Counted from the stretch's first letter, positions 1 to 11,744 are shown. The stretch is 64,000 nt of DNA from Zasmidium citrigriseum (GCA_002786025.1 NHNW01000005.1:992001-1056000), one strand, 5' to 3'. The notes: generated by a model from the sequence alone, not told the origin. Translations and numbers: made by a program.

Positions 1-332
1 GGGTGCAGTGTCCTTTCGTGCTGAAGCTGAATTGGTGTTGTGGGCGCAATGCAGAGCATCCTTGACTGCAGCATCCAGACAAGTCCTCGGAGAAGTCGTA
101 AAAGATCCTAATCTCTAGTCGTATCGGCTCGTGTAGCGTGCGTGGATTCGGTCGTGAGCCTGATGCAACGCATCATTCACAGACATGGCCCGCAAAGGTC
201 AATGTTCTGCATCAGCCAACACTCGCTCGATACCACGTGTACCCTTCTCCGGAGCCACGTACTTGAAACGCTTGTTCTATGCTTGCTTGCCCCGTATTCG
301 ACGGCCGCTTCTTGTCTTTCCCAGCTGCAAGC
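1..332. other. 3' flank of the NACHT gene, no gene seen
   Basis: This stretch lies downstream of the stop of the minus-strand NACHT gene. The open frames here overlap one another in several frames and none has recognisable composition or motifs. It probably holds the 3' untranslated region and intergenic DNA. Confidence 0.5.
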
Positions 333-2993
333 CTATAAACGAATGTCATGTGACCATTCGCCACCTGCAGTCGACTCGAAGTATTCGGAACCCCAGGTCT
401 GTGGGACTGTGGCCCCTTTCTCAATGAGCAATTCGGCAATTGACCGGACAGTATCGTCGATAGATCGATCCGGGAATGTAAAGAGCCGGTACTGAAGAAA
501 GTTTTGCAGGGGAATCGTAGAAGCCCTTTTGCTGTCGCTGTAACTTCCCAGCGCCTTGAGCAGTGTGTCCGGGCTCACGCCACGGTCGAGGATTGAGGAA
601 ATGAAAGGTACCTGAAGCCATTCATGACCAACGGGACTAGAGCCCGGATCACCGACTCTTTTTGACCATCGTCGACCAAAGGCAAAGCGAATTGCGTATA
701 TGAGGCTTTCTTCGTCGCCTGACTGGATCCTGTCCAGCCTTTGGTAAAACGATCGGAGCGAACCTTTGCAGAATCCTAGCTTCGTCATATTAAGATGTCT
801 CGACAGAACGCTGTCAGAGGGGTCTCTGTCGTGGTAGTAGCATCCGGGCGGGCAGTGTTCGTCGATGTATCGCACCTCTAGCTCGTCGATTTCGCCGAGC
901 ACTTGAAGGTCGGGGTCGCTATCTGAAGATATCCAGCTGGCCATGTCGTTCAGGTGTCCGCAGTTTTGATTTGATGAGCTCAGAGGTATCATCTTTGCTC
1001 TTGCTAGGGCGAGCTTCGACGCCGCCGAGTGCTCTTGAAGGTGGTCTGGACAGAGCTCTCGAAGAACGTCGCGGACATCCTTCAAGTTCAAGTAATCGTA
1101 AACAGTCCTGTGTATGAACTCAACCTTAGCATCGTGCCTTAGGAATTCGAGGTCCATGGGCTTTTCCGGTTTCCATTCTTGAAATCTTGGCATGTGCAGA
1201 AAGTCTCGACAGCTCGAGCGGATCAGACGAGCTGTCTCTTCTGCCATCTGCCGTAGATCGTCGACGGAGTAAGTCGTCGGCTCTTGTGCGAAAGCGAAAT
1301 CCGGGCTTGCAAAGTGATCCATATCATCCACCAGAGGCCAAAGGTCCAAGAAGGACAAGTATTCCAAGTGAGAACAATCTGGCCGTTGGGGCAGTCCGGC
1401 TAGCACCAAAGCGGTAGCAGTCACTCGCTGGTAGACTTTGTCCATACGATCCAGAATCACCCTGAAAAATGGAATTAGGTCTCCAGGAAGCTGGTCGACG
1501 CGCGCTTGCATGATGCTGATGCTGTCGCCTTCCTCAAAGCCAGAGATCAGTGATCGGATGACAAGGAATACCCAGAAGAACACGCCGTTGGCCTTCTTCA
1601 CCACTGCTTGGATCAGCTTCTCGGCCTGTGGTGCACGGCGTCGAAACAAAGGCGACCTGTTTCTCTGGGACTCTTCGGCTTTAGTGAGGCTGTCACGAAC
1701 GTAGTGTTCAATGTCTCCGCGGGTCAGGTCCTGCAAATGGATGACGAAGGGAGTGTCATGTATAGCGTTGATAAAGACGTTCCACGGACGACACGATACG
1801 CAGATTTTGATTCTACCTCCGGCCGCAAGCTGTTGCAACACGGAGACAAGCTCGCCGTGGTTGCCATCAAACTCGTCCAGACCATCGATGAAGAACAACA
1901 ACCGCACATCGAACTCTTGCTGTCCTTCTCCACGGTTGAAATGGCTACGGCAGTCCGTCTCGGCGATTGCGCGAGCTGCGTCGAACAGCTCTTTTTCGCT
2001 CCATGGTTGCTCAGGCCGCCGACTCCCATTCGATCTCTCTGGACAAGCAAAGGCAAGCAGGTCAGTGCACTCGGACAGGATTTTATAGAGGATGCCTTGT
2101 AAAAGACCTTGAACCGACTTCTGTTTGGCGGTGCCCAAGTACCAAAAGAAGAACTCCGCGACCATGCACTTCTGACCCTGCGATGTCCACGAGCCTAGCA
2201 GAGAAGCAGTTTCGGGATTGTGTACCAGGGACTTCATGAAAGTTGACTTGCCTGATCCTGGCTTGCCCACGACCCAGAAGAGACCAGATTCTTCGACCAG
2301 CCAGGCTCTCAACTTGCTGTCGGGATCGTTCAATGCCCATGAATAAGTGTCTTGATGCGCCATGGGAATCGCATCGTGTCGAGACTCAAGATCTGCAAAG
2401 TGAAGGCTTTCAACTATCCGCCTTTGTGTCTCTTTGGCTTCGGTCCTGTCCGTGGCCGCTTGGTATAGGTCTTGGAAAGTAGTCCGGATGACTTCGCGAG
2501 TGTGACTTTTCAGGTCCCCATGGAGCTCAGTCTGGGTCTCTGCAATGTGTTGCAAGATTATGATGGATAGCTGGCTGGTGAGACTTTGTAGTTCGGTCTG
2601 CTTCCGGTCAATCTGCGATCTTTTGGAGATGGCTCTTGCGGCTTGTTTAGCGCTGTAAAATGATCGTTTGACTCCTCTTCTAGCCCGTGAGACTTTCAAG
2701 TCGCCCAAGAGTTGCAACATTTCGCCAGCCTTTTTGTTGATATCCTTAGCCCTCAGAAGAAGAGGGCTGACTTGAGCTGCTGGCTCCTGTCTCCAAGCTT
2801 TGGACGTGAGGATCGATTGCGTGAGTGCTCCATGCTCACGGGTCAGCCACTCGATCTCTATGTTCTCTTCAAGGGCGTCTTCGGAGGCTGTGAGTTTGGC
2901 GGCATGGTACAAAACCTTCCCAGAAAAGTCTACGATCTGTAGAACGCTGGAGACGGCGCCGATTGCTGCAAGGGCAGACAAGGGATCTGCCAT
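333..2993 (-). CDS. NACHT-domain STAND (NLR-like) protein
   Basis: A single uninterrupted 886-residue frame. The first 40 residues (MADPLSALAAIGAVSSVLQI...) are the hydrophobic start seen in the fungal N-terminal domain of STAND proteins. A helical linker follows. The nucleotide-binding core has a P-loop GKPGSGKST near 243-251, a Walker B segment FFIDGLDEF near 367-375, and the sensor-like CVSCRPW near 398-404, which is the usual NACHT order. The C-terminal 400 residues show no ankyrin, WD40 or TPR repeats that I can see, so the sensing part is unidentified. Proteins of this class act in fungal allorecognition, programmed cell death or response to non-self; that role is inferred from family only. 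The start is the first ATG of the frame and gives the canonical N-terminus. Confidence 0.88.
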   Translation of the reverse strand: MADPLSALAAIGAVSSVLQIVDFSGKVLYHAAKLTASEDALEENIEIEWLTREHGALTQSILTSKAWRQEPAAQVSPLLLRAKDINKKAGEMLQLLGDLKVSRARRGVKRSFYSAKQAARAISKRSQIDRKQTELQSLTSQLSIIILQHIAETQTELHGDLKSHTREVIRTTFQDLYQAATDRTEAKETQRRIVESLHFADLESRHDAIPMAHQDTYSWALNDPDSKLRAWLVEESGLFWVVGKPGSGKSTFMKSLVHNPETASLLGSWTSQGQKCMVAEFFFWYLGTAKQKSVQGLLQGILYKILSECTDLLAFACPERSNGSRRPEQPWSEKELFDAARAIAETDCRSHFNRGEGQQEFDVRLLFFIDGLDEFDGNHGELVSVLQQLAAGGRIKICVSCRPWNVFINAIHDTPFVIHLQDLTRGDIEHYVRDSLTKAEESQRNRSPLFRRRAPQAEKLIQAVVKKANGVFFWVFLVIRSLISGFEEGDSISIMQARVDQLPGDLIPFFRVILDRMDKVYQRVTATALVLAGLPQRPDCSHLEYLSFLDLWPLVDDMDHFASPDFAFAQEPTTYSVDDLRQMAEETARLIRSSCRDFLHMPRFQEWKPEKPMDLEFLRHDAKVEFIHRTVYDYLNLKDVRDVLRELCPDHLQEHSAASKLALARAKMIPLSSSNQNCGHLNDMASWISSDSDPDLQVLGEIDELEVRYIDEHCPPGCYYHDRDPSDSVLSRHLNMTKLGFCKGSLRSFYQRLDRIQSGDEESLIYAIRFAFGRRWSKRVGDPGSSPVGHEWLQVPFISSILDRGVSPDTLLKALGSYSDSKRASTIPLQNFLQYRLFTFPDRSIDDTVRSIAELLIEKGATVPQTWGSEYFESTAGGEWSHDIRL

Positions 2994-3927
2994 TTGAACA
3001 AGTCGTTTTGGTGGCGTCTCTCCGAGTCCCTGTGCTACTGTGCTTTGTCGAGTACCCAGATTTACCGATGCCTTCGATCAAAGATGTCTTCGGGAAAGTG
3101 CCACTGGCTTGTAACAAAAGGCACAGAACTGCGAGTTGTCGAAGCTGACTGGGGGTTGAGTCGCAGAGGCAGCAGAGAGCACTGGGATCTGACCATCGGA
3201 AAACATAAAATGTGCGTGCGGTCCCAGATATTGTGTAGTAAGGCTCGCGACGTGAGGCGGCCTCCTGTGGCGGCGCATGTGTTGTCAAGCGCTGGGCAGA
3301 CATGCATGCACTGCCAAGCTCTGCAAGTACATGTAGGTACAAGCCACAGCCTCACTCACTGCGGCGAGCTCGACCAATCTGGGAGCGTGAATCGCATCGC
3401 AATCGGACTCGAAAGATTCAATCATGGCCAAGAATAGTCGTTTTTGGTTGCAGCCTCAAAAGCTGGCCACGGCACGCATGAATGGTATAGCACAGGTTGA
3501 ATCTGTCGTTTGACGGATATTTGATTGGTTGCCTTTAAGGCCAGTGTCGACATGACCAGAGAGCGAGACTGAAGTAAGTTTTGCGTGCAAGATGTAGCTC
3601 AGCCCCGCGGCGCAGTGCAGATATGTGGATGCTGCCTGACAGCAGATTGCTCGGGTCGAATGGAAAGCCACTCTTTCACCTTACAGCGCTGAGGTCCTCG
3701 AAGAAAGTAGATCGTCCAGAGGATTGCTTGCGACTCCAATTCGTGATCGAACAGGTGTTCAATGAACTCGAAGCCTGATATGATGAGATTCGATAATCCA
3801 TGAGGTCGGTGAGACGTACTACTCCTGCAATAGGCGGAATGGAGTAGATATTTGTGAGCATCGTTTCGTTTCGTTGCAAGTTCGACGACTGTCGCCCTGA
3901 AGGCACGTCATATCTTTCAGACCCTTT
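2994..3927. other. Intergenic region between NACHT gene and COG5, no gene seen
   Basis: About 930 bases. It contains the promoter of the NACHT gene and the 3' flank of COG5. The longest frame (plus strand, about 147 codons from 2994) has no recognisable motif and overlaps competing frames on the other strand. I call nothing here. Confidence 0.5.
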
Positions 3928-5196
3928 TCACCTGCCCAAAGGCCCAACAACACTCCCAACCATCACCGCCGCCTCCCTCTCCCAATTCCCCTGCTTCTTC
4001 GCCCCGCGATACCCGCGATCCACACACTCCCTCACCGCCTCTCTCACCCGATCGCGATTCGTTCTCAAAGTCCTCGCACTAACCCCTCCCTTCTGCAGAA
4101 TCTCCTGCACCCTGCTCGACATCTGGCCTGCCATGCTGCGCCAGAAGTACGAAGGCAGAGAGCCGGTATCCAGATGTCGGAGGAGCGGTTGGAGGAAGTT
4201 TTCGTCGGGTGGGGGTGTGGTGAGAAGGGGGTGCGGGGGTGGTTTTATCGATTCGAGAAGAGTTTCGAGCGCGGTGATGTTTTGGCAGCGGGCGGAGATT
4301 TCCATAAGCGTGCGTTCGAGCGTTGGGAGGGTAGCGAGGGCTCTGCTCAAAGCAGCGAGCGAGGATGTGAGAGCTGTTTGTAAGTAGTTCTGCAACGCCT
4401 GCACCAAAAGCGTCGGCTCAAACCCCCCATCTTTCTTGATCGGACTCAACAACCAAAGCGTCTGCATCGCACTCGTCGCCCTCGCTTTCATCTCCTCCGC
4501 CTGTGCAAAAGTCTTCTCCCCGGCCCCACCCGCTAGGCTAAACTCCCTCACAACGCCCTGCGCCCGACTAACAAGCCCCCTCTCGCTCGGACTGACCAAA
4601 TCCTGCCGCACCGTAACAGCAGCCTGAACACGACCCAACTCCGCCTCAGTCGCAAACAGTCCCCTCAACTCCAGCAAAGTCCTGCTTGCAGGAACCATGG
4701 CCCGAGCCCCACTCCCCTGCCGCGCACTCGGCGGCGAAGAAACCTCCTCCATCTGCCCCTCCAACTGCCGTCCCAGCTGCACAACCCTCTGCACCCCTCG
4801 CCCAAGTCTCAACGTCCTGACCATCCTCTCTGCCACCAAACGCACCTGTTCCGCAGCTTCATACCTCTCGCCCACTTCCCTCTCCAACCGTTTATAACTC
4901 TCATTCAGCGCCGCGACTTGCTCTTCTACAACCTCGAGCACCCTCTGTCCAGATTCATTCTTCTCTTTCGCGTGGCTGATGATTGGGAGGGCATTCTGGG
5001 TCGTGAGACTGTCGATGTTGGTGTCGACTTCTTGGACGTCGAAGAGGACGCGGGAGAGCGGCGTGGAGAGGTCAAGGGGTGTGTCGGAGGCGTTGTTGGT
5101 CTGGAGGACGAGGGTGTTGGCGTAGGCGGAGGGGGAGAAGGAGTCGGAGAGGAAGGTTCTGGTGTCGAGGTAGGATGACGAGGCAGGATCAGCCAT
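3928..5196 (-). CDS. COG5: Conserved oligomeric Golgi complex subunit 5 (Cog5)
   Basis: A single exon of 422 residues. The N-terminus (SSYLDTRTFLSDSFSPSAYANTLVL) matches the opening of fungal Cog5 proteins, which tether retrograde vesicles at the Golgi as part of the eight-subunit COG complex. Residues about 40-150 form the predicted coiled coil (VQEVDTNIDSLTTQ..., then EVVEEQVAALNESYKRLEREVGE). The rest is helical, with LSPIKKDGGFEPTLLVQALQ near the middle, typical of COG helical bundles. Fungal Cog5 is near this length and shorter than the animal protein. The start codon at 5194-5196 gives the conserved N-terminus. The assignment rests on remembered family similarity, not on a search. Confidence 0.82.
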   Translation of the reverse strand: MADPASSSYLDTRTFLSDSFSPSAYANTLVLQTNNASDTPLDLSTPLSRVLFDVQEVDTNIDSLTTQNALPIISHAKEKNESGQRVLEVVEEQVAALNESYKRLEREVGERYEAAEQVRLVAERMVRTLRLGRGVQRVVQLGRQLEGQMEEVSSPPSARQGSGARAMVPASRTLLELRGLFATEAELGRVQAAVTVRQDLVSPSERGLVSRAQGVVREFSLAGGAGEKTFAQAEEMKARATSAMQTLWLLSPIKKDGGFEPTLLVQALQNYLQTALTSSLAALSRALATLPTLERTLMEISARCQNITALETLLESIKPPPHPLLTTPPPDENFLQPLLRHLDTGSLPSYFWRSMAGQMSSRVQEILQKGGVSARTLRTNRDRVREAVRECVDRGYRGAKKQGNWEREAAVMVGSVVGPLGR

Positions 5197-5550
5197 GTTG
5201 TATGGTATGGCGAGGATTCGTTGTGGTTGTTGGAGGGTTCGGGGTGATGAGGTGACGTTGGAAGTTGGAAGTGGGGAGGATTTGATTAGGGAGCTTAGCT
5301 AAAACTTAGTGAGGTCGCACGTCAAATTTGTCTTCCGCAGATCGCGTGTAGAGAAAATTGACGCAATCGGATTGATTGCTCAAGACTGCATTGACATATA
5401 TTGACAGAGTCTATCGAATCTCCGTGCTTCAAGTGCAGGCCTGAGTGATGAGGTGAGGTCAAAATAGAGCGACATGCAGAGGACGCACGGACTGCAGGTT
5501 CACATGAAGGTCCATCATCATCGCCATCGAGTTTGCCGTCCAAGATATCG

Positions 5551-6051
5551 TCAATTCAGATTGCTGCTCTTGCCCAGGAAGAGCGTAGGTTCCGTGATAA
5601 CAATACTTTTGATTCCTTTCCATCGACTGCCCGTCAACAGTAAGCAGCCAACATCTATTATACATACAACACTCAAAAGACGTGTCCTCCCGGCCATGGC
5701 AATGATCGCAACATGAAAGCGTGAGTCCAACACCAACTTTTGCCTTTCCAAACACCCAAGCTTCGTCAAGCCTTCAAAGGCAGGACAAATTGAAATGCCT
5801 GCCACACATTCATAATCCTTTCCGGACAGTCTCCACGGACCCTCACATGTTGAAAAGCCAAGTTCTTGCTTCTTGATGTTGTGATCCGAAAAACGCAGAA
5901 CCAAGCCCCCTTCAACAAAAGCACTCAAACATGTTACCTCACCCGGCGAAATGGCCCAAGCAATGATGTTGTGATCAAAGCACTGAGCATCTCCCGGGCT
6001 TGAACTTGCCTTGAACAGTACCTTTTCTTCTTTGGCCTTGCCTTGCTTTTC
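5551..6051 (-). other. Possible exon or gene remnant, unrecognised
   Basis: A minus-strand frame is open from just after a TGA at 6052-6054 to 5551. It has no ATG start and no visible signal peptide, and lies directly downstream of the EMG1 stop. The inferred peptide looks coding-like: it contains an imperfect internal duplication (CFDHNIIAWAIS... and FSDHNIKKQELG...), scattered cysteines and even composition. It could be an internal exon of an unannotated small protein or a decayed gene. I do not recognise the family. The flanking 5197-5550 shows only the COG5 promoter. Confidence 0.22.
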
Positions 6052-6124
6052 TCACACAATCGTCATCTTGGTATGTCTTGGCCGGGATCCACGGATTGTC
6101 CAGCAGGAAAGTATTAATTATGGC

Positions 6125-7566
6125 TTATATGATGTCCCAGACGTCCTCGGCCGCGTGGCAGAACTTGCTGCAAGCGACACTGGCCGACAGCGAGTAATTG
6201 CTGATGGAGATGGCGTCGTCCTTATATTGATCGGCGAAGTTGTCCGTGCCCTTTGCCATTGCACCAACAAAGACGCATATGCTCTCTTTCGACCCCAGAT
6301 CTTGAACATAGTCGCGGACCCGCACGACAGGCGCGTCGAAAGAAAGGGTGACTTTGCGGCAGTTTGGTGGCAGGTGGTCGGTGATGGGATTCTTAATGAC
6401 TTTGAGCAGCTTCTCTTGCGACGTCGTGGAGCGAATGGACAGCTTATGTAGGAGCTGGACCATGAGACCGGCGAAGCGCTTGAATGTTCGGGGGATGCGG
6501 ACGGTGGGGGAGACTTCGATTAAGACGCCCTTTGCGGTGTGAATGTAGATCTGCAGCTTGCCGGCCTTGTTGAGGGGTGAGTCGAGGAGGGTGAGGAGAC
6601 ACTAAACGTTGAGGTGAGTATGAGATTGTGACAGGCGCTGTTGAAGCCTTACCTGGTGCGTGATGTCGGGTCGCGCATCGCTAATGTCGCGATTCATCTT
6701 GCGCATCACCCCGATGTGTTCGTCGCTATTGAGCAGCGAGTACTTATCATCTTTCATGCCATTGCGACCGCCGTGCGCCGCCTTGTACGTCTCCAGACTG
6801 GCGTTGGACAGGACCACGATCAGGCGCTTGGTGTCCTTGTCGGCCGACGGGATAGGCACAGCCTGTTCGGACACCAGCTGGGGCAAAGTGGGCGGCGGCA
6901 GCGACTGGGTCTGGGTTCCTGCAGCGAGAGTCGGTATGTTAGCCATGCTGCAAGGTCCTTGTTGAAAGACGACGATGCAAGGCGACGAGCGCGACGGAGA
7001 GTGTTGATGAGATGATGCTGAGTGGTTGCGCAACAGCAGCAGGTTGTATCATCAAAAGCAAGCAATGTGTTGTGTTGTGTGGTGGTGATGGAGGGGAGCG
7101 ATGTGAGATGTTGGGGGCGAGAAGCAGGAGCAGCGCTGGCCGACGGCGAGGGCAATTTTTATCTCGTTGCGGAGAGCTTCCCTGACCGCCAGATCGGGAC
7201 ATCTCGTGCTGCTATCGAGCCAGGCGCTGCCCAAGCAACAGCGAGCTGCTGCAGGTACGCACACCACACGCCCGCCATACGCGCGATGCAGGAGCTCGGC
7301 AGTCACGATAAGGTCAGGCCAGGCGATAGAGGAGGGGTCTGGTGCTGGTGCTGGTGAGGGGAGGCGGAGGGGTGGAGGGGTATAAAGCAAAGCAAAGCAA
7401 AAGTGGTTCGCATATGAGGGGACGTACTGGTGCGCTTCGTGTCTCTGCCGGACGTCGACGGCCGTCTGCCAATGTACTCGGTCGTGGCCGACGCCTCCAG
7501 CAGCGACTGCTCGAGCTTTTCTGCCTCGGGCGAGGACGATCCAAGACGCGCGATATCCGGGGCCAT
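6125..7566 (-). CDS. EMG1: 18S rRNA pseudouridine N1-methyltransferase Nep1/Emg1
   Basis: Emg1/Nep1 is a SPOUT methyltransferase that methylates a pseudouridine in helix 35 of 18S rRNA and is needed for small-subunit assembly in the nucleolus. Exons read on the minus strand: 7566-7428, 6918-6653 and 6601-6125, giving 293 residues. The body is a close match to yeast Nep1: [77 protein letters not shown] and the C-terminal [23 protein letters not shown] block. The 51 nt second intron is certain because the domain continues across it in frame. The 509 nt first intron is inferred from a GTACGT donor, a GCTAAC branch site and a CTGCAG acceptor that keep the frame. If it is not used, an in-frame ATG at 6944-6946 would give a 256-residue protein close to yeast length. 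Confidence 0.9.
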
Positions 7567-9976
7567 GGTGCAAATAATGGACGAAGAGTGGTTGGCTGGC
7601 TGGCTGGTTGACTGGCGGTGGTGCAGAGTCACAAAGCTGTTTGGTGCGTTGGGCAAGAAATATTGAAGATTGGTGCTCTGGTGGTGGCGGCGGCGGAGAA
7701 ATCAGACGGAGTCGGAGTAATCGGAGGGTGCTCTGGGATGGCCTGGGCTTGCCGGCGATGGTAACGGTGACGGGTACGGCGACTTCACGGCGAAGCAGTA
7801 GGAGTTGGCGCGTTGGCAGCGATTTTATACGGAGGGCCAGCCGAGTCGGAGCGGCTGTGGAGAGTTTGTCGCAGCTATTTTGATGAGAGGAAGATCAGAG
7901 AGCGGCGGGCCGGCCACTTTTTGAACCACAAGCAATTGGCATGCCCGGGTTGCGAGCTAGGGAAAAGCTGGCGACAAGCTGCTGCGAGAGAAGACTTTTC
8001 GCTGTGCTGCACGCAAAATCCTGGGCCTGCCTGCTTGCTGCTTGCTGCCCGCTGGTGGACTTGCGAGCGAGCGCGGAGGCGGACGTCACCTCTCACGGCA
8101 ACAGCCCACTGCACTGCATCCAAGCCCCCATCCCAACCATGCAAAGTCTCCCACTCCACCATACAGACCACGCCGATCCTACGCGGTACCTCTGCAAAGT
8201 CTGACTCTTGCTGCGGGTACATGAGGAACTGCTGGCGAACCGTCTGGAGTAGCGCAGCCGACTCCAGCAGGTTCATCATCATCACTGGTGGCCACCGCGG
8301 CAACAGGATCGCCTAGAGCCCGCATCTCCAAACGCCCTCGCACGAATGGATTACCCGATGCTCACCAGCCAACCTTTCACATGATGCCCGAGGGATGCTC
8401 CTCCAAGCAAGCCATGCCGTACGACCACACTTTTGAGCCCGGCAACAATCGGGGACCGACTAGAACATCCAGCCGTCACTCGCGAATCCTCCATGAACCA
8501 TTCAGCCCCGATGAACGCCTGACAATATTAACAATACTGACACTCGCAGCACAGATCCATTCGACATGCACACACACCACGAAAAAAATTATGCCATCTC
8601 CAATGCGGAGCTCCCAATTAAACTTCCAGGCTAGAGAACAGCACCTCATGCTCAAAGAAAACCAACCGCGAAAAGCAAATCCTCAATCCACCAACCACCT
8701 ACGCCCTGCAACATTTTTTGCGGCTGATCACGAGCACCACTGACGCACTGGATAATTTCGAAACACCAATGATACCGACAAGACGTCCGCGCTTGCTTCG
8801 CTGCAAGGTCCACGACGCCAATGCTTGCTTGCATTATTACATGCAGCTGGGCTGACCCACTTATCTCATAGCACCACTTTCACGAGTCGTGGTGGACATG
8901 TACTGGATACTCACTAACGGAAGAACTCGCAAACGATGCTGCAAGCGAATTGCAAATAGCAGTGACATGCCACCGCGGAGCCTCAGCATCGTCATCAGAA
9001 CCACGGTTCACATCGGCATACAGTTCGTTATGCCGCAAGAATTCACTCTCGATCTTTTAACGAAGACGAATGTACCTGCCTATTACAGAACACTCTCACC
9101 AAAACCACAAATTCGAAGTCTTCCATCACCCAGCCACCCCAATCACCATTCCAACCACCTCCCTCCCCCATCTCCAACATCACCCGCAAGTACCCACGTA
9201 CCCAAAATCCCTCTCCACATTTCCTCCAGTAGCATGAGCAGCTATAGCAGCCTAAGTTCAACCTCCCCTCTTTTGCCCATCCCACGCACGCCGTCTCCCC
9301 CACCAACCCATTGATGGAACTGCTGCTGCGACATCGCTCATAGCCACCAAAAAGTCTCTCAACTCAACGCTATGTAGGTATGTACACATAGCTTTACGTT
9401 ACACAAAGCTCGGTTGTCACTGTCTACATCATACCCAGACAAGGGTAGGAGAGGTCAGCAGAAAGGTCAGTCTCATTGCAAGGAGCTTTCGCCAATGGCA
9501 TCTTCAGAGAAGAATTGAGAAGCATTGTAGTAATTCCCTTTCATTCATTGCATTTCACGTATCTTTTATGTGCGTTCGTTCCCTCACTCACACAACAAGA
9601 ATAACACTCCCCGTTTTTTATTCAAAATGCCCCCAGCGCCTTGCAATGCCCCATCCCCGCGTCCGTATGAATAACGCACAATCACAATTCCAAGACGTAG
9701 TCCCATCCCAAGTTCCATCGTAATCGTCGTGATCTTCTCGTTCACCAGCAGAAGAGCCTCCCATGCCTCAGTCATCTGGAGGTCGAACATCCATAATGCC
9801 CTTCTAATGCTTCATCCCATCTATTCCCGCCGTAGTAATGTCTCCGAACGAAGCCATGCACAATGTCGCTCCGCCCATTCCATCGTCCCGGCTCGCCCAA
9901 TGTAGAGCGTATGTCTCCCGCCCATCGCAAAGTGTATCACTTCCGACTTTTCAGTCCCATCAGTACTAGGGCGGTC
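7567..9976. other. Long gene-poor interval
   Basis: About 2.4 kb between the divergent 5' end of EMG1 and the 3' end of the C2H2 gene. It holds the EMG1 promoter and leader, with a short GGCT-type repeat near 7590-7610 and GGC/GGT-rich sequence near 7680-7700, and the 3' flank of the next gene. Open frames up to about 165 codons exist on both strands but none shows a domain, plausible splicing or coding-like composition. An undetected non-coding RNA cannot be excluded. Confidence 0.5.
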
Positions 9977-11744
9977 CTATCTCAACTCCAGCTGAAACGG
10001 TTTGAAGTTCGAATCCATCGCGTGGCATCGCGGACAACTCGTCATGCGACCTCGGCTTTGCTCTGCGATGATGGCGTCGGTACAGCTGCCACACAAGCCA
10101 CAGATGCAAGAGGTGCAGGCGAAAGACTCCTTGAGCAGACTGGTTCTCCTACAACCAGCGCAATAAAGCTGCACCACGTCACCGCTGCCGGCCATGTTTC
10201 CTGAGCCACCGCCGGCGGGCGTGAACATTGGCGAGGAGGTTGAATCAATAGAGGAAGGGTTCATAATCTGAAACTGGGAGCCAGAATCCGCCGAGTTGTG
10301 GTGCTGGTGAGATACACTGCTCAGGCTGCTGTCGACCGAAGGGAAGTGCTGAAGATCCAGGCCAGTATGGTCCGCTGATGGCGGCGTCAATGCTCGATTC
10401 AGTGGTGAAGCTTGAAACGATTGGAACTGAGAGCCCATGGCAAAAGGCGGCAGGCTGGTCCGGGATGGGTTGACTGGTGGCGACTGGTAAGGTGACGCCG
10501 GTATCTGTATTCCTCATTAGTTGTCATACGTTCAAGCATTGGAAGTAAGATGTACTCACCGGTGTCAAGTCTCTTGAGCCCTCCTCTTCCGTAGCGCTGG
10601 CAGCAGCGTCTATCAAATCTTCCCATCGCTTGCCGTAGTGGAAGGCCGGATTGCCCGGCTCAGCCGAGAAGGCCTTTCTATCGCCACTGCTACGCTTGAG
10701 CTCTTTTGATCTCTTACGCTCGTGCTTGGCGAGTCTTGCCTGCTGCGAAAGACTCGACTTTCTAGGCCTGTTAGTATTTCCTCTAGAGAGGCTTCGTTGC
10801 ATAGGTGCCAGCCCTGCAGATCGGTCTTGTGGCGATCTCAAGCTATTGTGAAGTAAGCCAGGGTGCTCGTGACCTGATACTACTGGGTAGTCTGACTGGT
10901 CTTGCATGAAGGTCGTTTCCTCGAGCTGAGGATCGACATAGACGTGATTCTTCATGTCGGCGTCGTGATAGAAGTTCTGAAGGCGATCGGCTTCAGTGAG
11001 AGTAGGTGACAGCTCAAGGGAAGGGTATATCACCTGCTGGATGCCATCCCCTCCCCATTCTGAGTCTGGCCTGTGGTAATGCAGTTGGGCGAGGGCAGCA
11101 GCAGCAGAGGCGGCGGGAATGAGCGAGCCCCGCCGATACTCGTCAGACGAGCGCTGCTGGGCCTGCATATTGTTGTATATGGTGGCCGCCGCTGCATCAC
11201 CGGCCGTATAATAGCCTCCATCATGTTGACCCAGAGCGTGGTATCCTTCAAAGGATGAGCTCAGGCCCGGATCAAGGTGGAAGGCGGGTGACAGACCTGA
11301 CGGATCAGAGTGCTGTTGTATGTGGTGGACGTGGTTGGCATGGTTGGGGTCTTGGGCAGGGCGCTCATGGGGCGGCGATGTGATCATCAGCTCGAAAGAT
11401 TCCTTCGTGGCCGGCAGCTTGGGGATGTAGTATTCGGGATGGGCGCGGCGGATATGCTCCTGCATGGAGCGGTATCGCTTCTCCTGTTGGGCGAGACATG
11501 GTCAGCACAATGGCGTGTGGGAGGGTAAGGCTGCGATATGGCAGCACAGCTGAAGACTCACGCCAAGGCATCTCTTTCTGCACTGGGAGCCATCCTGGTT
11601 CTGCAGCGGACAAGTGACCTGGGCGCACGTTAGCAAGACCGCTCTCACAGACAGGATAGCGGTATGGCGGCGTCGCACCTCGTTGTTGACGTCTGTCACG
11701 GAGAAGGACGAGGTCAACGTGTTGCCGCCGGTACGCGGAGGCAT
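9977..11744 (-). CDS. C2H2 zinc-finger protein with C-terminal Cys-rich (RING-like) region
   Basis: Four exons on the minus strand: 11744-11679, 11618-11562, 11483-10560 and 10504-9977; 524 residues. Introns of 60, 78 and 55 nt have GT...AG ends, and the first two have clear GCTAAC or GCTGAC branch sites. Residues about 23-70 form one C2H2-type unit (Cys25, Cys35, His51, His56) split over exons 1-3, followed by the motif YYIPKLPATKESFELM, which I recognise as conserved in a filamentous-fungus-only family. The middle is low-complexity (His-, Ser-, Gln- and Ala-rich). The last 70 residues carry CxxC pairs (YCAGC, CTSCICGLC, CPRC) that could bind two zinc ions. It may be a nuclear regulator; function is unknown. 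A longer start 21 codons upstream is possible, but the ATG at 11742-11744 fits better. Confidence 0.82.
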
